From Polytrichum commune (lineage: Eukaryota; Streptophyta; Polytrichopsida; Polytrichales; Polytrichaceae): a DNA stretch of 64,000 nt. The notes beneath the pieces were generated by a model. The model saw only the letters and a program-made list of their open reading frames with translations, did not search any database and was not told the origin of the DNA. Each line of letters starts with the position of its first letter. Position 1 is the first letter of the stretch. Made by a program: the position numbers and the translations under genes. Shown one piece after another: positions 47,431 through 61,399 of this stretch. The stretch lies in the NCBI GenBank assembly GCA_950295325.1, contig OX485808.1, forward strand, positions 9,674,501-9,738,500. Direction: 5' to 3'.

Positions 47431-50400
47431 AATTCCTCCAGAGAAGTTAATTTTTGAAGTCCATTCGGAAACTCATCCAATGTTGTACAGTCTATGAAAG
47501 TAAGTTCTTTGAGTGTTTTGAAATGGATAACATCAAATGGAAGAGATCTTGAAATTCGGCCCTCAAATATTTCAAGTATACTTAATTTCTCCAAATGATT
47601 TTTGGCAATTCTTTTCATGTCATTGTCAAATATATGTTGCGTTGCCAAATAATTATCACATTTCGTATTGAAATTGATCCTCAACCTTTTCAGGTTGGTT
47701 GTTCCCATGAGGATAGCAAAAAGAAAGTGCACATCCTCGCAATTTTGAACACTTAACAATCGTAGACCTTGCACTTGTAAAGTTCTTGGATATGTCACTA
47801 TTTTTTTCATATTTGTAAATGACATGCCTTCAATCAATCTTGTGCCCTGCATGGAAAACAAACATTAGACAATGAAACATTTATTTTTATATCTTAGTTT
47901 TTTCTTGGTTATGGTTACATTTTTGAGTTTCAAGTCATAACTTCATGATGATTTTGTAAAGACATGTGCAATAATAAAGGTATTGTGTGCCACATACCTT
48001 TTGTTTGTAATAATGAATAAATGTGGATGAAGAAAAATCCCATATTCGAGAACCTTGGTATTCTTTTTCCACAATCATACGACCCATATCCCGCAATTGA
48101 TCATGCATATCCAAACCACCATTTTGGTCAACTTTTAGCAATGATTTTTCTTGCAACCTTTCAAAAGTTTTCTTTATAATGTTATCATCATCATCATCAT
48201 CATCATCAAAGCATCGAAGTATTGTGTTTTTTGTAGATCGCAAGCCACCAATCCACGAGTCTTTGCAAAAGAAACAACATATATCCAAGAACATGTTCTT
48301 TTCCCTTTCATTAAGCTCATCGAAACTTGTGCGTAATGTATTCCAAATTTTGTGATCTCCACTTCCATCATGCCTTGCCCTCAACAATCTTTGCAATCTT
48401 CGTTCCCATATTCTCAAACGTTTTTCCCCATTTAAGGAACTACCCATCACTTCCAAACTCAACGGGAGTCCATCACAAGCCTTCACAATTTCCTTGACTA
48501 CATATGTCAAGTATGGCAAGCATGGCTGGTCGGTTGTAAAATTTGCACGCATCGAAAATAACTCCAATGATTGTTGCATGTCAAGCATTTTCACATCCAC
48601 TTTGCCAACCGTAGGTATGTATGCTTCCAAGGACTTCCATTCACGAGAAGTGGCAATGAATTTACTTCCATCGCCATCTTGAAACTCATGATTGCCCAAT
48701 AGTTCTTTGAGTTGACTTGCTTCACCAACATTGTCCACAACAATAAGGATTTTTTGTGAACTTTGTAATTGGGCCAAAATCTCTCGTCCTTCCAATAATG
48801 TTTTGGTTTCAGGTAGCATTTTCACATTTGTTAGCTTGTATTTCACTGCAAAACTACAACTTTCATCTTTCAAGGCATTTACAAAGACTGTTGCATCAAA
48901 TTGGTGGGACATGTGATCACTTAAAGCAGTTGCAAATGTTGATTTGCCAATTCCACCCATGCCCACAAACCCCAGACTTCCAACATGTTGAAGTAGTTTT
49001 TCCAATTTTGGCATCTGCTCTTTGAGGCCAATCAATTTGGGATCCTCCTTTGTGTTGTATCCCCCCTACAAAATGTCAAATTGTCAATATACCAAGTTAA
49101 TTCGTTGTTGTTGAATGAATAACATAAGTGACTTGAGCTCTTATATTGTTTTGCATCATTAAGTCTATGATATTATTATTCGTCAAGATTCATCCAATTT
49201 TCTTTGCAAATAAAATATTGACAAAGTTGTATTCACCTCATGTCGCATTTGATCTGACGATGCGTTTTTCGATTGCTCTTCAATTCCCGATAATGAGGTG
49301 GTATTACCAAGCTTTAAACCAAAAAGAAATGTGGGCTCATTGAATTGCTTGGTGCCTCCAACATCATGGAAAGTCTTAAGGATTGCATCATTCTTTAATT
49401 CTCTCAAAGTCTTATGAATATCAAGGAATGTTGGCCTTCTTGAAGGTTCCCCGGACCAACATTTATGTATCAATGATTTCAATGGTTCTGAACAAGCTTG
49501 AGGGAGCTCGGGTCTCTCACCATTCAAGATAGAATTCTTGTAAGTACGAAGAAGAGAGCCATCAAAATTTCTTTTTCTTAAAAGGATCTCAGAGCACACC
49601 ATGCCGAAACTAAAGACGTCCATTTTGAATGCATCTACATTTGAACTTCTTTCAAGAACCTCAGGTGCCGTATACCCAGGAGATCCATATAAACCTGTGG
49701 GCACCTTTGAAGAGTTTGTCACTTCAATTTTGGAAATACCAAAATCAACCAGCTTCACATGCACATGCTTCACACTAGTTGAATCGTTTAAAAGTAGGAC
49801 CACATTATCAGGCTTCAAGTCACGATGGGCGACTTCCATGTCGTGAAGGTAGCACATTCCACTTGCGATTTGCAACATTATATCAATTGCATTTTCTTCA
49901 TTGAATGAGGTTTGTTGATTTAAGAAACATAACAAATCCATAGTTCCACGCTCGGTGACAATTTCAAACATTCTTTTTTCTTTGCCACAACAGAACAACT
50001 TGATGTTCGGATGATCCTTCGTAAAGCCACAACCAAACAACTTGATGATGTTTGGATGACTCAATCCTCCCAATATACTCGCTTCTTTCCAAACCATTGC
50101 TTCATGCTCTAGGCCTTTCACTTCGATGACCTTTGTGACAGTATCAAATCCTAACCATTTTGTGGAGTATACACTTCCTGATGCACCTCCACCCAAAGGA
50201 ACACGACGCCTTCCATATTCAGGGCAAGGGTAGTCATGAGGAAAAATGATGCTATCCAATTCACCACCTTTTGCCCTTTGAAGATCCTCTACTCGTCCCA
50301 TTAGATACCGTACAAGCGTGCAATCTTTGCAACTTGCACTTTTGCACATTTTCAAGTGCTTTGAAAACCTTTCACACATTGAATTATGGTCCTCTTCGAC

Positions 50401-50826
50401 TTCATCAATGCACGTTGGAAAAAATGTCATAGAACTTTCAATCCTCAAGATTTCAGGTTCTCGACTTTGAAAAAAATGACAAAATATGTTGCACATTGTG
50501 TGGAAAGAACACTCAAAGTCCTTGAGAAGTTCTCTGAAGGTCTCTTTGTTATTCATTTGTTTCACGACAACTCGACACCAATCATCATTGCAACATTCTT
50601 CTATCACACCCCTTGCCTTGTTCACAACGAGGAGCATGTCTTCCTCCACTTGACGAAAGACATCCCCATGTGAACCCACAACAATTGTTTCAATTGCTTG
50701 CACACCCTTGCGGAAGTTGTCCAACAAATTTTCACATTGTCGTCTATTCAAAACTTCTTCTGGCAATGGCAGATTCGGAAAATTTGCAATCTCCATCGGT
50801 ACCCGTAGAAAACTTGTCATTCTCAA
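44043..50826 (-). CDS. HeLo-like / protein kinase / NB-ARC / LRR immune receptor
   Basis: Three exons: 50826-49237 (530 codons), 49065-47998 (356) and 47846-44043 (1,267 plus stop); splices GAG|GTGAAT, TTTTGTAG, AAG|GTATGT and CCATGCAG, all phase 0, for about 2,153 residues. Exon 1: an N-terminal helical region (about residues 20-190) resembling the DUF1221/HeLo domain of plant MLKL-type kinases, then a kinase with GGGASGSVY, VIEVK, AHRDLKPDN, VDFGISK and YTAPEV, so probably active. Exon 2: NB-ARC with GMGGIGKST (P-loop), KILIVVDNV (Walker B), FIATSRE, CDGLPLSLEVMG and LDMHDQLRD (MHD-like), plus a run of eight Asp. Exon 3: 24-residue LRRs of type CxxLxxIPxGLxxLTxLxxL in nearly identical pairs. 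By family knowledge this is an intracellular pathogen sensor; kinase-NB-ARC-LRR proteins are typical of mosses. The upstream start at 50826 and the ATG two codons later are both possible. Confidence 0.88.
48184..48210 (-). repeat. Trinucleotide run encoding poly-Asp in the NB-ARC exon
   Basis: ATC repeated about eight times on the plus strand, read as GAT codons on the minus strand, placed between CFDDD and NIIKKTFE in the winged-helix part of NB-ARC. Length variation here keeps the frame. Confidence 0.85.
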
Positions 50827-53800
50827 TACTGATGATTTCTTGTTTCCATAAAATTGTTGTGATAAAAATTGCTAATTGCGCAAACTGAGTAGTATACACC
50901 TTCAAGCACAATTATAATGAGATGCAAAAGTAAGTGTTATGATTGATTTTAGAAGATATGAATTTCCAATATACAAGGCTTATCAATATATTACTAGCAA
51001 CCCCAAATCAAGCATGTTGACATTCAAGTGCTCACATGAAAATCATCAATATTTTATGATACAAAGCAATTGTTGCCATTACTTTATAAAAACAAAAATT
51101 GACATGATTATAGGAACCACTAAGGGATTGGAAGGCCAAACTCCAGTCTCAAGGTTTTTTGGATATTATGTTTGATGTAGAGAATTTCTATTTTATTGGA
51201 TTCCTTTCTCCCATAGCTTGTATACAAAAATTCTAAATAAATACCCAAGGTACAAAATACACATATGGAGTGTTATTATTTTTTAATCTCATTTCATTCT
51301 TATAACTAGTTAACATTTATATCGATGCAAGCTCAATGAACATTTTTATAATGTTTGTCATGAACTCAATCACCTGGCTTATATTGTACATGAAATAACA
51401 AGGGATTTGTTGAATACACTTGCAAAGCATTTTAAAACATCAAAGAATTGGGGGATGTAATTAAAATTCCAAACCTGATAAAGTGAAAAACCTTGGAGAC
51501 TTGTTTGAAGTGAATAACTTCGCCTAGTACCCTCAGTCTTTGGAGTCCCATGTTCACCGTGGAAAATGCTAATGCTCAAATGTCCTTACAAAGTGGGCAT
51601 AATGCATGTTCTACCTTAACAACAGTTGGCTTCAGGGCATTGCTGATTTGCATGTTATGAAATCATTTCATATATGAGTATTGAATTTCAATTTTATGAA
51701 CACCTGCACATGGTCATCATGAAATCAACTAAAACCATTTTGAAGTGCATTGGTGTAACTATGAGTTTGTCTTGCACAACTAAGCAAAGCAAAGCAACAC
51801 TCTCTTGACAAATTCACCATGACAATTATTTCATTTACGCATATGGAAGATAGATTACACATAAGCCATACTACTTAGGTCAAGCACTATGTGTCAAAAA
51901 GGAATGCTCCCTACATCCTACAATCTACCTATGTATTACACGGACAAAAAATGAACCTTATACAAGCCACGTGAAGACTACCTTCAAACACCAAATCAAG
52001 AATTTCATGTTGGTCTCTTCATGACTCTTCATAACATGAAATAACCTAGAGAAACAAATAGTCGCAAGTCCTCATATACCCATTCCCCACTAGGATGAAA
52101 GCAATACATGCATAGAATGCCACTTTAGGTCAAATACAATAAAGTATAATTTTTTGCCTTTAACTATGACAAAGTAGTGCAAAAAATGTATAGAATGGGA
52201 GTTTAGGTATTAGGCGGAGAAAGTTATATCAACAAAGTCAAACACACATGGTGATCCAATGAAGGACCTACACCAAACTCAACATTGTGCTACATTCAAG
52301 AAGGAAATCCCCCAAGTATGGCTTACAATTAATGATAGCCATGTTGAGGGGTCCATAACGTAATTTGCTAAGCCATGTATAGATTTGTAGTGGACACAGT
52401 CCACAAGACTAATGCGAGATCTTGAGTGTTGACTTCGGGTTAAATTTGTTCCAAAAAGAAAAAATTCGAGGTATATGGGATTCTAAAGTTTCAACTTACA
52501 AAGCTACCACGAATTCTTGGCTCTAATACATGTGACAATCTCAAAAACTTGAACCAACAAATACATGACACAATAAAACCACCTTCAAAACACCATATCA
52601 ACAAACTCAAAATCTTAATATAAACTTGATCATACCCTCAAGAACCACTCTATCAAGGTTTGAGCAATTTTCCACTTGGAGCATTCGCAGTTGTCCATCT
52701 TGAGGTAGTGTATTGATGCACACCCTGGAGAAAGTTTGATAGATACCTCACCGACGTCTACAACACCACCAAAACATGTCCGCTATTGAATCGACCTCAT
52801 AACCTAAACTCTGTATGCCCAACAAAGACGACACCAATCATTGAATAGAACACAACATTTAGCTCAATAGTACTACCTCCCAATATTCCAACAACGTGAG
52901 TACAAATTTTGAACAATTTTGCAACACTTTTAGGGATTTTTCAAATGTCTCCCAAATGGCCATTTCCTTGATAGGTTCCAATGGTTAACAATCCATTGTA
53001 AACATGATCATGATCTATTCTTCCATAGACATAAGTAATCTTTTCTTGAATCCTAGTAAAGTGCAACAAAATAAAAATGATGACAACATATCATGGTGTT
53101 AAGACGAGATGTTGAGTAGCAGATGCACACACGGGAGTACAAAGATGCATGGTTATGCTACGAATCACTAGCACACCACGACATAGTGTTGAGTTGGTAC
53201 AAACAACCCAACACAACTCTAACATCCACACACTCTATGTCAAGCAATAAACAAAATCTTTTCCCTGCAAACAACCTCTTGCTCAACATTTATGAAAGTG
53301 AGCCTTTTGCCACGAAAAAGAAAAGAGACAAAAGAAAGGGGGTAAATTAGTTTACTAATGAGGCTCAACCTAAAAGTTATCAAAATCATAGTCAATGTAC
53401 CTAAGTTTTCTGAGACTAGGCACTTGTGGGTAATAGTGTTGTCATTTCACTACCACCTAGAGGTTGGCGGGTAGTCTGATCTCACTCTTATTTGTCTTGC
53501 TATTGGTGTGACCTTGTCATATTGGTGAATCACCTAAATGGGGGAACCCACAATGAGTAAGTTAGTGGAGGGAAACTTATCTACTAACTTAGTGATTGTC
53601 AGTCCAATCTACAAATGCAAACAAAAAGTTTCTAGAGCATCTTAGCACTCCCATAGCTGAAGTTCTTGGGGGCCTTGGCGGTGTGTCAAAGATGGATAGG
53701 TTGGCAACCCTACGCTTAGTGACGTAGTCCATCAACAACAAAACAACTTAAACAAACAAAATGGACGTGAACATGATACCAAAATACAAACGAACATGAT

Positions 53801-55950
53801 GGAAAGAGAATTACCACTAAATTAACCTTATATAATTTTTGCATTCAAAGTTGGTTTTTAAACTTGAAATGACTATTTGTATTCTAAGGTCACATGATCC
53901 CCACTATTCTAACAAATAGCATGACATCCAAGAAATGACATTACATTCAAGAAATAGCATTGCAATCTAAGTAATGACAAGAAACCAAAAAATACAATAC
54001 AATTCCCTAGTTATGGTCTTTGAGATGTGAGCATTTTGTGGTCACTCTTGATTGGACGCCTATACTTGAATGGCATATGACAAGGCTTGTAGTGAAGAAT
54101 GGACACCAAATATTCATGGCTTGGGATGAGATTGGAATATGTGCTCAAAATTTAGAAACCAACTTAGGCCCAAAAAATTGGGAAGTTTTTATGATCACTT
54201 AAAGAGAGAGATAATTACCACTAAAAGAACTCCTATAATTATTGTGTCCAACTTTAAATGATTGTTTGCGTGCTTCACAATTGTTAAACTCATATGAGAC
54301 AATTCCCAATTTGATCCACCTCTCAAGATTGTATGTAATCAAAGATTATTATGAGAAGCATCATGCTCCGCATCATGGGCAACACGTGCATGATGGTTTG
54401 CTTCACAAACACCATCTAGGTATGGGAATGAGCTTACCGCCAAGTTTTAGTGGCGAATTTTGATAATGCAATCTAAATTGCAAGGATTATGGGTAAATGA
54501 TATTCTACAAAATTTTAATATATTGAATCCTACAATGTTTCGAGGCAATAGGTCTCGTATTTTCTACTAAAGGAAATTGTGTGCAATATCATAGTACACT
54601 AGTATGCAATTCTTCATAGTTACGTGGTGGAGTCTAACATGGAAGAGTGTTGTTCAGGACACTCAAACCATCTAATCCTTGAATCCTTGGACCACATCAA
54701 TCTTCGTGCCATTCTTCCATTCACATCTCACTCTGACCATTGGCAATTTAGATTTGCTCCAACGAGGTCAAGGTTGAAGAATTTGAGTTTTGGCTGAAAT
54801 ATTGTGAAATAAGAATTACCAAACTCCCAAGATTTTCAAAGCTCAAACTCTCAACTCAAGCTACATTGTAAAGGATGCTTAAGTGCCATTCTTGCTTTGA
54901 TTTCTCACTTAGAGCATGACAACTATACACTTGCACAACCCATGGAGAGCTTGAGGAAAATAGTCAAACTCTCAAACTCTCAAACTCTCAGATTTGGTTT
55001 GAGCTTGGGATGGAATCTTGTCCAATTCAAGTATCAAACTCCCTAGAAATGTATAAGTTCTCAACTCAAGTTCGCGTGTAAAGGTGACTAAGAAAATCAA
55101 CTGCTCCTACTTCAATTTGATTGATGCAATTCAAAACCAAGGTGTACCATGGAGTTTTTACTTGGGATTTGTAACTCCTCAAAATTTGTCAAGGCTCTTT
55201 GTAGAATTGCCTACTTGGGAAAGGCCACTAATTGCACTAAACAACACTTTATCCAAAAAATTAATTGCAAACACATATATTAATTGCAATATTGATATCA
55301 TGTGCCAAAGGCTTGAGATTGTCTGAATGCATATTTTTGTGAACATGGAGAAAATCGATCTTTCAGCCGGATCGTAATCATGGTGGGTAGCCCCATTACT
55401 TCACATCTACACTCACAAAATCCCAAAATTTTCTTGCAATGAGAGACCTACTCGGGTAACCTAAGGATGGCCACATGAAACAAAACACACTTCTTCATTA
55501 TCTCTACACTTACAAAGTGAGAAAATGATTGTGGAAGTTGGGGATTTTAGTGTGGAGGAATGATAAATGCGGGCACAATCCACACCACACTTGGATGTTT
55601 CTCTTCAGTGCAAGCCCCAACAACCGTTGTGAACAAAAAGAAAAGCTTCCAAAAACAACCCACAAGGATGCAAAACATGAAAGAAAATGCAGATCACTGC
55701 TTACTTGTTGGTGCACATCTCCAAGCTTTGTTCTCGCATTCTACCACTTCGAGTCACCTTTTGGGTAGCAAATCACCAGATGATGTGAAAAAAAATATGC
55801 CCGTGAATCCCAACAATGTGTCCCTCCTCCACTTCACTTCACTTGAGTCTCCATAAACTAAGATCTCCATAATCCTTTTGCAAGTGGAGGCTTCAAAAAA
55901 ATTCAATCTTTGCTACACCACTATTTACACATAAACTTCGGCAACAACCA
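50827..55950. other. AT-rich DNA upstream of the NLR gene, no gene seen
   Basis: Many short frames, none with recognisable domains or clear exon structure. The first few hundred bases should hold the NLR promoter on the minus strand; I cannot place a TATA box reliably. Small decayed transposons may be present but no paired termini were recognised. Confidence 0.55.
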
Positions 55951-55956
55951 GATGTT

Positions 55957-56360
55957 GGAAGATGAAGAGGATTTGCAAGAGAGAAAAAACAGTTCCTTTC
56001 CCCTGCACTCAAACCACTACCACTTTCCTCCCCCCAAAACTGTGGATCAGAGCTCGTGTGCATATCACTTAAGAAACTTTGAAAGAGGCAGTGTGAGTTT
56101 CTCTCTCTCTGCTCCAAACCCTCCCATACCCACAGGGCAGGCTGACAGCTCTCAACTTGGAAGATGAAGAGGATTTGCAAGAACAAAAAAACAGTTCCTT
56201 TCTCCTGCACTCAAACCACTGCCACTGATCTCCTCCCCCCATCTGAGCTCGTGTGCATATCACTTAAGAAACTTCGAAAGAGGCAGTGTGAGTCTCTCTC
56301 TAGATCTGTGTCTCTCCTCCAAACCCTCCCAGACCCACAGGGCAGGCTGACAGCTCTCAA
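55957..56360. repeat. Tandem duplication of a 200-bp segment
   Basis: Unit 1 (55957-56157) and unit 2 (56158-56360) both start GGAAGATGAAGAGGATTTGC and contain CAGTTCCTTTC, CTCGTGTGCATATCACTTAA and CAGGGCAGGCTGACAGCTCTC. The second has an extra CTAGATCTGTGT. Its end belongs to the dispersed family described next. Confidence 0.88.
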
Positions 56361-56500
56361 CTTGCGAGGTGCGTGGGGAATCATTGACTCCTGGAATTAA
56401 TGACCCCAAACTTGGGAATTAAGTTTCGGCAACTTATATTTGTCAGTCTGTACTATGCTAGGGATGGATCATCATGCAACTTATTACGTATGATAATTTA
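56338..56500 (+). repeat. Dispersed repeat family, copy 1
   Basis: GGCAGGCTGACAGCTCTCAA, then GCGAGGTGCGTGG, AATCATTGACTCCTGGAA, and CAGTCTGTACTATG. Related sequences occur at 61195 and 62503 in the same orientation and order. I do not know the element type. Confidence 0.7.
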
Positions 56501-57364
56501 CTCTGACTTGGTCTACTTTATGCAGCCTTCAACAGGATGAACGGGAGAACTAACCACTGCACCACATATGGTATTTAGTGTCACGCCTGCTACTTGCCAA
56601 TACGATTCCATTTGCGGTATAGCAATGTTCATTCCACTATCCTAGTAGTGCAAGTCCCAAGTCCCACTCACATTAGCAAGTTCCAACTTTTGAGCCTCAA
56701 GACATCATTAAAATATGTTTGATAATTATTAAAGTCGGGTATGTATTACTTTATGCAAAAATATTTGCGGGACTAATGTTGAGAGTTGGGTCCAGCTTTT
56801 TGCTCGATCTAGCTTTTTGCTCAACACAAGTCCCAAGCCTCACTTCCGAAAAGTATTGTCTTGAAGACATCCATGTCATCCTTGGAACTTAGGACTTGAG
56901 ACCCCATGTGAAGTGGTAAGTACAAACTTCCATGCTCTCAACAATTGAGATTGCATGGATCAACCTCAAGTGACTTGGGACTTGGACTTGGGACCCCGTG
57001 TGAACCGCCCCTCAGTAAAATTCTACAACAATGCGTCTCTCCAAACGGTAACCTACACCAATTGGACTGTTTATCGTAGTTACAGATGAAGCGATTTAGT
57101 TTGAGAAACAACCGATTGAAGTCCAAGACTTCAAGAAAATTACCAATCATTATACAAATTCTAGGGAACATACCTCAAATTTATATATATATAAACCAAA
57201 AGGTGTCAACATGTACTAGCTGCACTTGGAAACACTAGGATCTTAACCGATTGTGCCCAAAAATTGTTGCAGACAATGGTTTACAATGGCAAATGCAAAA
57301 ATTTCCATGGCAAAGGAAAGGTAGAAGCACATATTGTGGACAATTCGAGCACTAAGATTCCTTA
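56501..57364. other. Non-coding AT-rich DNA
   Basis: No gene or repeat structure recognised apart from short direct repeats around CAAGTCCCAAG and GACTTGGGAC. Confidence 0.5.
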
Positions 57365-57660
57365 CAGCCAAGGCTAGACACCCACCTCTTTGAGTTGGCC
57401 CCTACCACTAACTTATTACCCGAGGTGGAAGTATAGTCAATCCTATTATAGCATGAATTATAAATATTTGGATAATTTGACTCCAAAATTAACATCGGAG
57501 GTCCCAAATTTGTCTAAGAGGTACCATTTGAGATGAAGAAACTCCAAACCTATCCAATGGGGCTCATGTTATTACCTTTTACTAGACTCTTTTACCTTGC
57601 TAAGAATGGTAGGGTGCAACTCAAAGAGGTGGGCATCTAACCCTAGCTAGTCCCTTGCCT
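57365..57660. mobile_element. MITE-like inverted repeat, about 290 bp
   Basis: CCCACCTCTTTGAGTTG near 57380 faces its exact reverse complement CAACTCAAAGAGGTGGG near 57617, with further flanking symmetry (CTACCA against TGGTAG; GGCTAG against CTAG). No target duplication is certain. Confidence 0.55.
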
Positions 57661-57914
57661 CACGCATGCAAATTATCCAATATTTTATTTGGATTAGCAA
57701 TTACGTAATAAATACAACGACATTAAGATCACATGAATCATAGCATACCTAGTTTTTATGGGAGTGTTCAAACACACAAACCTCATTTCACCCTTCCTAG
57801 TCACATAGGGCCACCCAAAATGGACAATGTTGATCGTTGACATTTTCATTCCTTCAATCAATGAGCTACAATTCTAAACCTTATAATAAGACAATTATCT
57901 ATACATGTATATAT

Positions 57915-57942
57915 ACACACACACACACACACACATACAATT
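57915..57942. repeat. (AC)n microsatellite
   Basis: An AC run of about 26 bp following an AT-rich TATATATA stretch. Confidence 0.95.
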
Positions 57943-60885
57943 TGGCACTCTATGGTGAGGGTGTTTGGGTGTTAATGTAGTCACTATTCTAAAGTTTCAA
58001 AATGGTCAGTCGTTGAGAATAGCATGTTGAGGGGACATTTTGGGGATGGACTAGGACATTAGTTCATATGCACATATGCAACATGGAGAGATGGCATGGG
58101 TCCAAACTACTGGACCTAATTAGCTATCATGTCAAAGTATCTAGTGGCCCACTTTGGGGTCCAATAAGTGTCGGAATTAATGGAAGTGGACACTTCTACC
58201 TTAAACTATGCAAACCATCCCTTGAAATAATAGTTCATCGTGGATAGTAATGTTCAATTCAGACAAAATTGAATCATTGTCATTAGAGCAAGATGCATCT
58301 AAACAATTTAGAGTTGGATATTTAACAAAGTAAACACTCGCACGTTCTTGTTATCACCAATCTAGAGGTACCCTTTCCCATCTAAACTCTTCCGCACCTT
58401 TAAATATGCAACTTAATAGAGAGGAGAGTTTCAACACCTCAATAAGGGATCCATCTATTAATATCGCACAATTATTGATCAAATATAATCTTTGCTCTAA
58501 CTCTTTCTATGTAGGCCCTTGCATGTTGTATAATAATAATTTTGATAATGGGACCCACAACTTCAATTATTCATATAGGATGATTTTTTGGTTGAGCATG
58601 ATACTCTTGCCCCCGGAAAAAGTTCCCCTCCCACCAAGCGTGAGACCACATTCCTGATAAGCCCTCGCCTTCCCCTCCATGAAACTCTTAACTCCTAAAG
58701 ACCATAAAGCCATATATGGTTTTTCCCACATTCTTCATGAGGTCCATATAGTTGGGCCTAGATATATCATTATAGATTCATAAAATTGGAAGGTCGAGAT
58801 TCATAAAAGCAATGAGTTTACTTGTTCAAGAAAATGAAAGTACTTTATGATGTATTGATTGGTTTTTTTTTTTACCTATTGAAAAACATGATGGCATCTC
58901 AAGTTATTGAGCATGTTTTAAAACAACGGGGTTGTCTTTTGGCATCGAGGCAAGTACATGTTGATAGGTTTATTTAGAACTAAAATGGACCCAAAAATAT
59001 GATAATAATTATTACATGTTTAAATATATATATGCAACTTCTTATCTATAGTAGGGTTTCAAGTACTAGAGAAATGTGTTTTGAATGGACTAGTTTGCTC
59101 AAGACAACCCAAATTTGACATGTGCCCATAACAAGTCGAGGAACCACGATAAATATTTTTCAAACGCAAATATTCATATTGTTGCACATGGGCTAAACTC
59201 GCACACGGAGATCAAGAAGGCAAAATGTTACCTTGGAAAATATATGTAAACTCTAAAAAAGGTAACACAAACCGAGGTTGACATATGGGCACACACTTGA
59301 CCCTCCCACCATTGAAATCTTCACGGTGGAAGTGCCTTCAAATGATGTAATAAAAAAAATCATGGCCCTCCATACTACTATATTCAATACATGCAGGTGA
59401 CTTGAGAAATCATGAACAAACACCCGTTCAACATCGATGCTGAAAACGTGCAAAAATGACACACCATTCTCTTTGCTCTTTCCTTTAGGGTCGGGTATTA
59501 CATGTTTAAGATGTGGCCAAGTTTTTCCTCCTCGCGACTTTGTTTGCTATGCGACCATGTTTTGGGTTAGTTCTACCACTTGACATGCCAAGAGATCGCG
59601 CATCATATTTTGGTCATGAATATACCATACCAAGGTATGTAATGATAAAATGACATCCCAAGGGTCCAAAGAAGTTATGCTCAACATACTTGACCGTATT
59701 TGCACGCCAAGTTAAACTTAATCCTTCCATGGAAGAAAGTCATTAGAAGAATAAAGCTATCCTTTCGTTAAGGGTATTCTTCTAAGAAACCACTGAAGAT
59801 GAAGTTAGCAACAACAAAATTTCATTATCATGATCTCATTTCTAGGTTGAACATGCTCATACCTTTACATAAGTTTATCTAGAACAATAAGGAAATTGAG
59901 CGAAGGTCAACGAAATTGCCTAGCCCAATTTACATGCAGGGAATTACCCAATTGAGTCATTTGGTACACTAAAATGTACAATCATCTTCATCAATACTTA
60001 AAAGAATCCAATTGAAAACAATTGGTACGATAATTATAATGAAGAAAATCAACCAAATACAGCATGCAAATACGATCAAGTAGAGTGAGAATACAGTATT
60101 TTATTGACTCAGGATACAATTTCAGTATATAATATCTATGTCTGCATTGTTTATGATCAAAATCCATAACATTTCTCCTTGTCAAGTCGAGCAAGTCAAT
60201 TAGAAATTGGTGGCACTAGCTATCATATATGCTAGTGCAGTCGCGTTATTTGGGTCAAAAGTGATACTGTCAGTGGACTGTTTGAGGAGGACGTAAATCC
60301 CCATGGTAATTAACCCACACTAATTAGGCAAAACAGTGTAGCAGTCGGTTCCCCTGGAAGTCTCTTAAAAGGCAGGCCCACGCCTCTCCACTTGCGAGCA
60401 TAGTCCGCCAAGAGCCTAAGGCTAGTGTAAATGCAACCTACAAAATTTGTGACTTAGCCTATAAAATTTTGAAAGTGTAGGACAAAGAGCCTATGGACAA
60501 TTTAAAAACATAGGATATCAACCAATGTGATAAAAAACATGTAGGAAATTTTGCCTACAAAGTTTTTAAAAGAGAGGATTTTAGCCATTCATCCTTCTTC
60601 AAATTGGGAAATTAGTTGACCTAAGTACATATCTTTAGGCTAATACTCGGGACTCTTGGGTGGCACATAGACGGATATCAATAATAGCCCTAACTCCCTT
60701 TTTTTGAGTTTATTTTGGAGGAAGCTATATCTTTGTGGAAGGATTCAAGAAAGTTTCGATTCTTGTTTACTAATCCTGAGAAATATCTTGCAGGAAGAGT
60801 AGACGTTGAATCAGAAGATGGTGAGGACTTTCACCCTTAAACTCATTTGAATTTTAGCAACCTTTCATTATAATCAACTCTTTAA
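57943..60885. other. AT-rich DNA without a recognised gene
   Basis: Only short, unsupported frames on both strands. No RNA gene or transposon end identified. Confidence 0.5.
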
Positions 60886-60892
60886 AAAAGAG

Positions 60893-60972
60893 TTGGTTAA
60901 TCCTTGGCCTTCAAACGTGGTGAAGGGCTTAGCCAGGTTCAATTCCTGCCAAGGATACCACTTAGTACTCAA
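60893..60972 (+). repeat. tRNA-derived SINE-like sequence, plus strand
   Basis: TTGGCCTTCAAACGTGGTGA is followed by GGTTCAATTCC (60936-60946), a good match to the RNA polymerase III B box, then TGCCAAGGATACCA. A related copy lies on the minus strand at 63172-63095. It cannot fold into a complete tRNA in my reading. Confidence 0.45.
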
Positions 60973-61194
60973 ATTTTGAATTTAAAACCTACAACATTAA
61001 AAGATATGAAGGATTTTAACCTACTAAAAATTAGTTTTGAAGGCAATTGGCGGGTAACTTAAAAACTCAAAAGGTTTTCAACTTACAAAAATTTGATATT
61101 GTAGGATGCAACCTATGCCATGAGGGAAATAGCCTATGCCCTTTTAAAGAGGTAGGCAATTAACCTCAATAACTTCAAAAACTTTTCGGACACT

Positions 61195-61345
61195 GCTTGC
61201 GAGGTCTGTGGCGGAATCATTGACTCCTGGAAAAAGATGAGCAGACATTTGGGAACCACAGTAACTTACACTCGGTTCGTGCTTATCCTTTCACTGTGTA
61301 CTATGTTTGGGATGGCCGGGATTCCATGCCCCACCAAAATAATCT
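61195..61345 (+). repeat. Dispersed repeat family, copy 2
   Basis: CTTGCGAGGTCTGTGGCGGA, AATCATTGACTCCTGGAA, TCGGTTCGTGCTT and GTACTATGTTTGGGATGG, in the same order as the copies at 56338 and 62503. Confidence 0.7.
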
Positions 61346-61399
61346 ACTGTGACTTGGTCCGACCTACTCATCATTCTGCAATAATAGAATAGTGTATTT

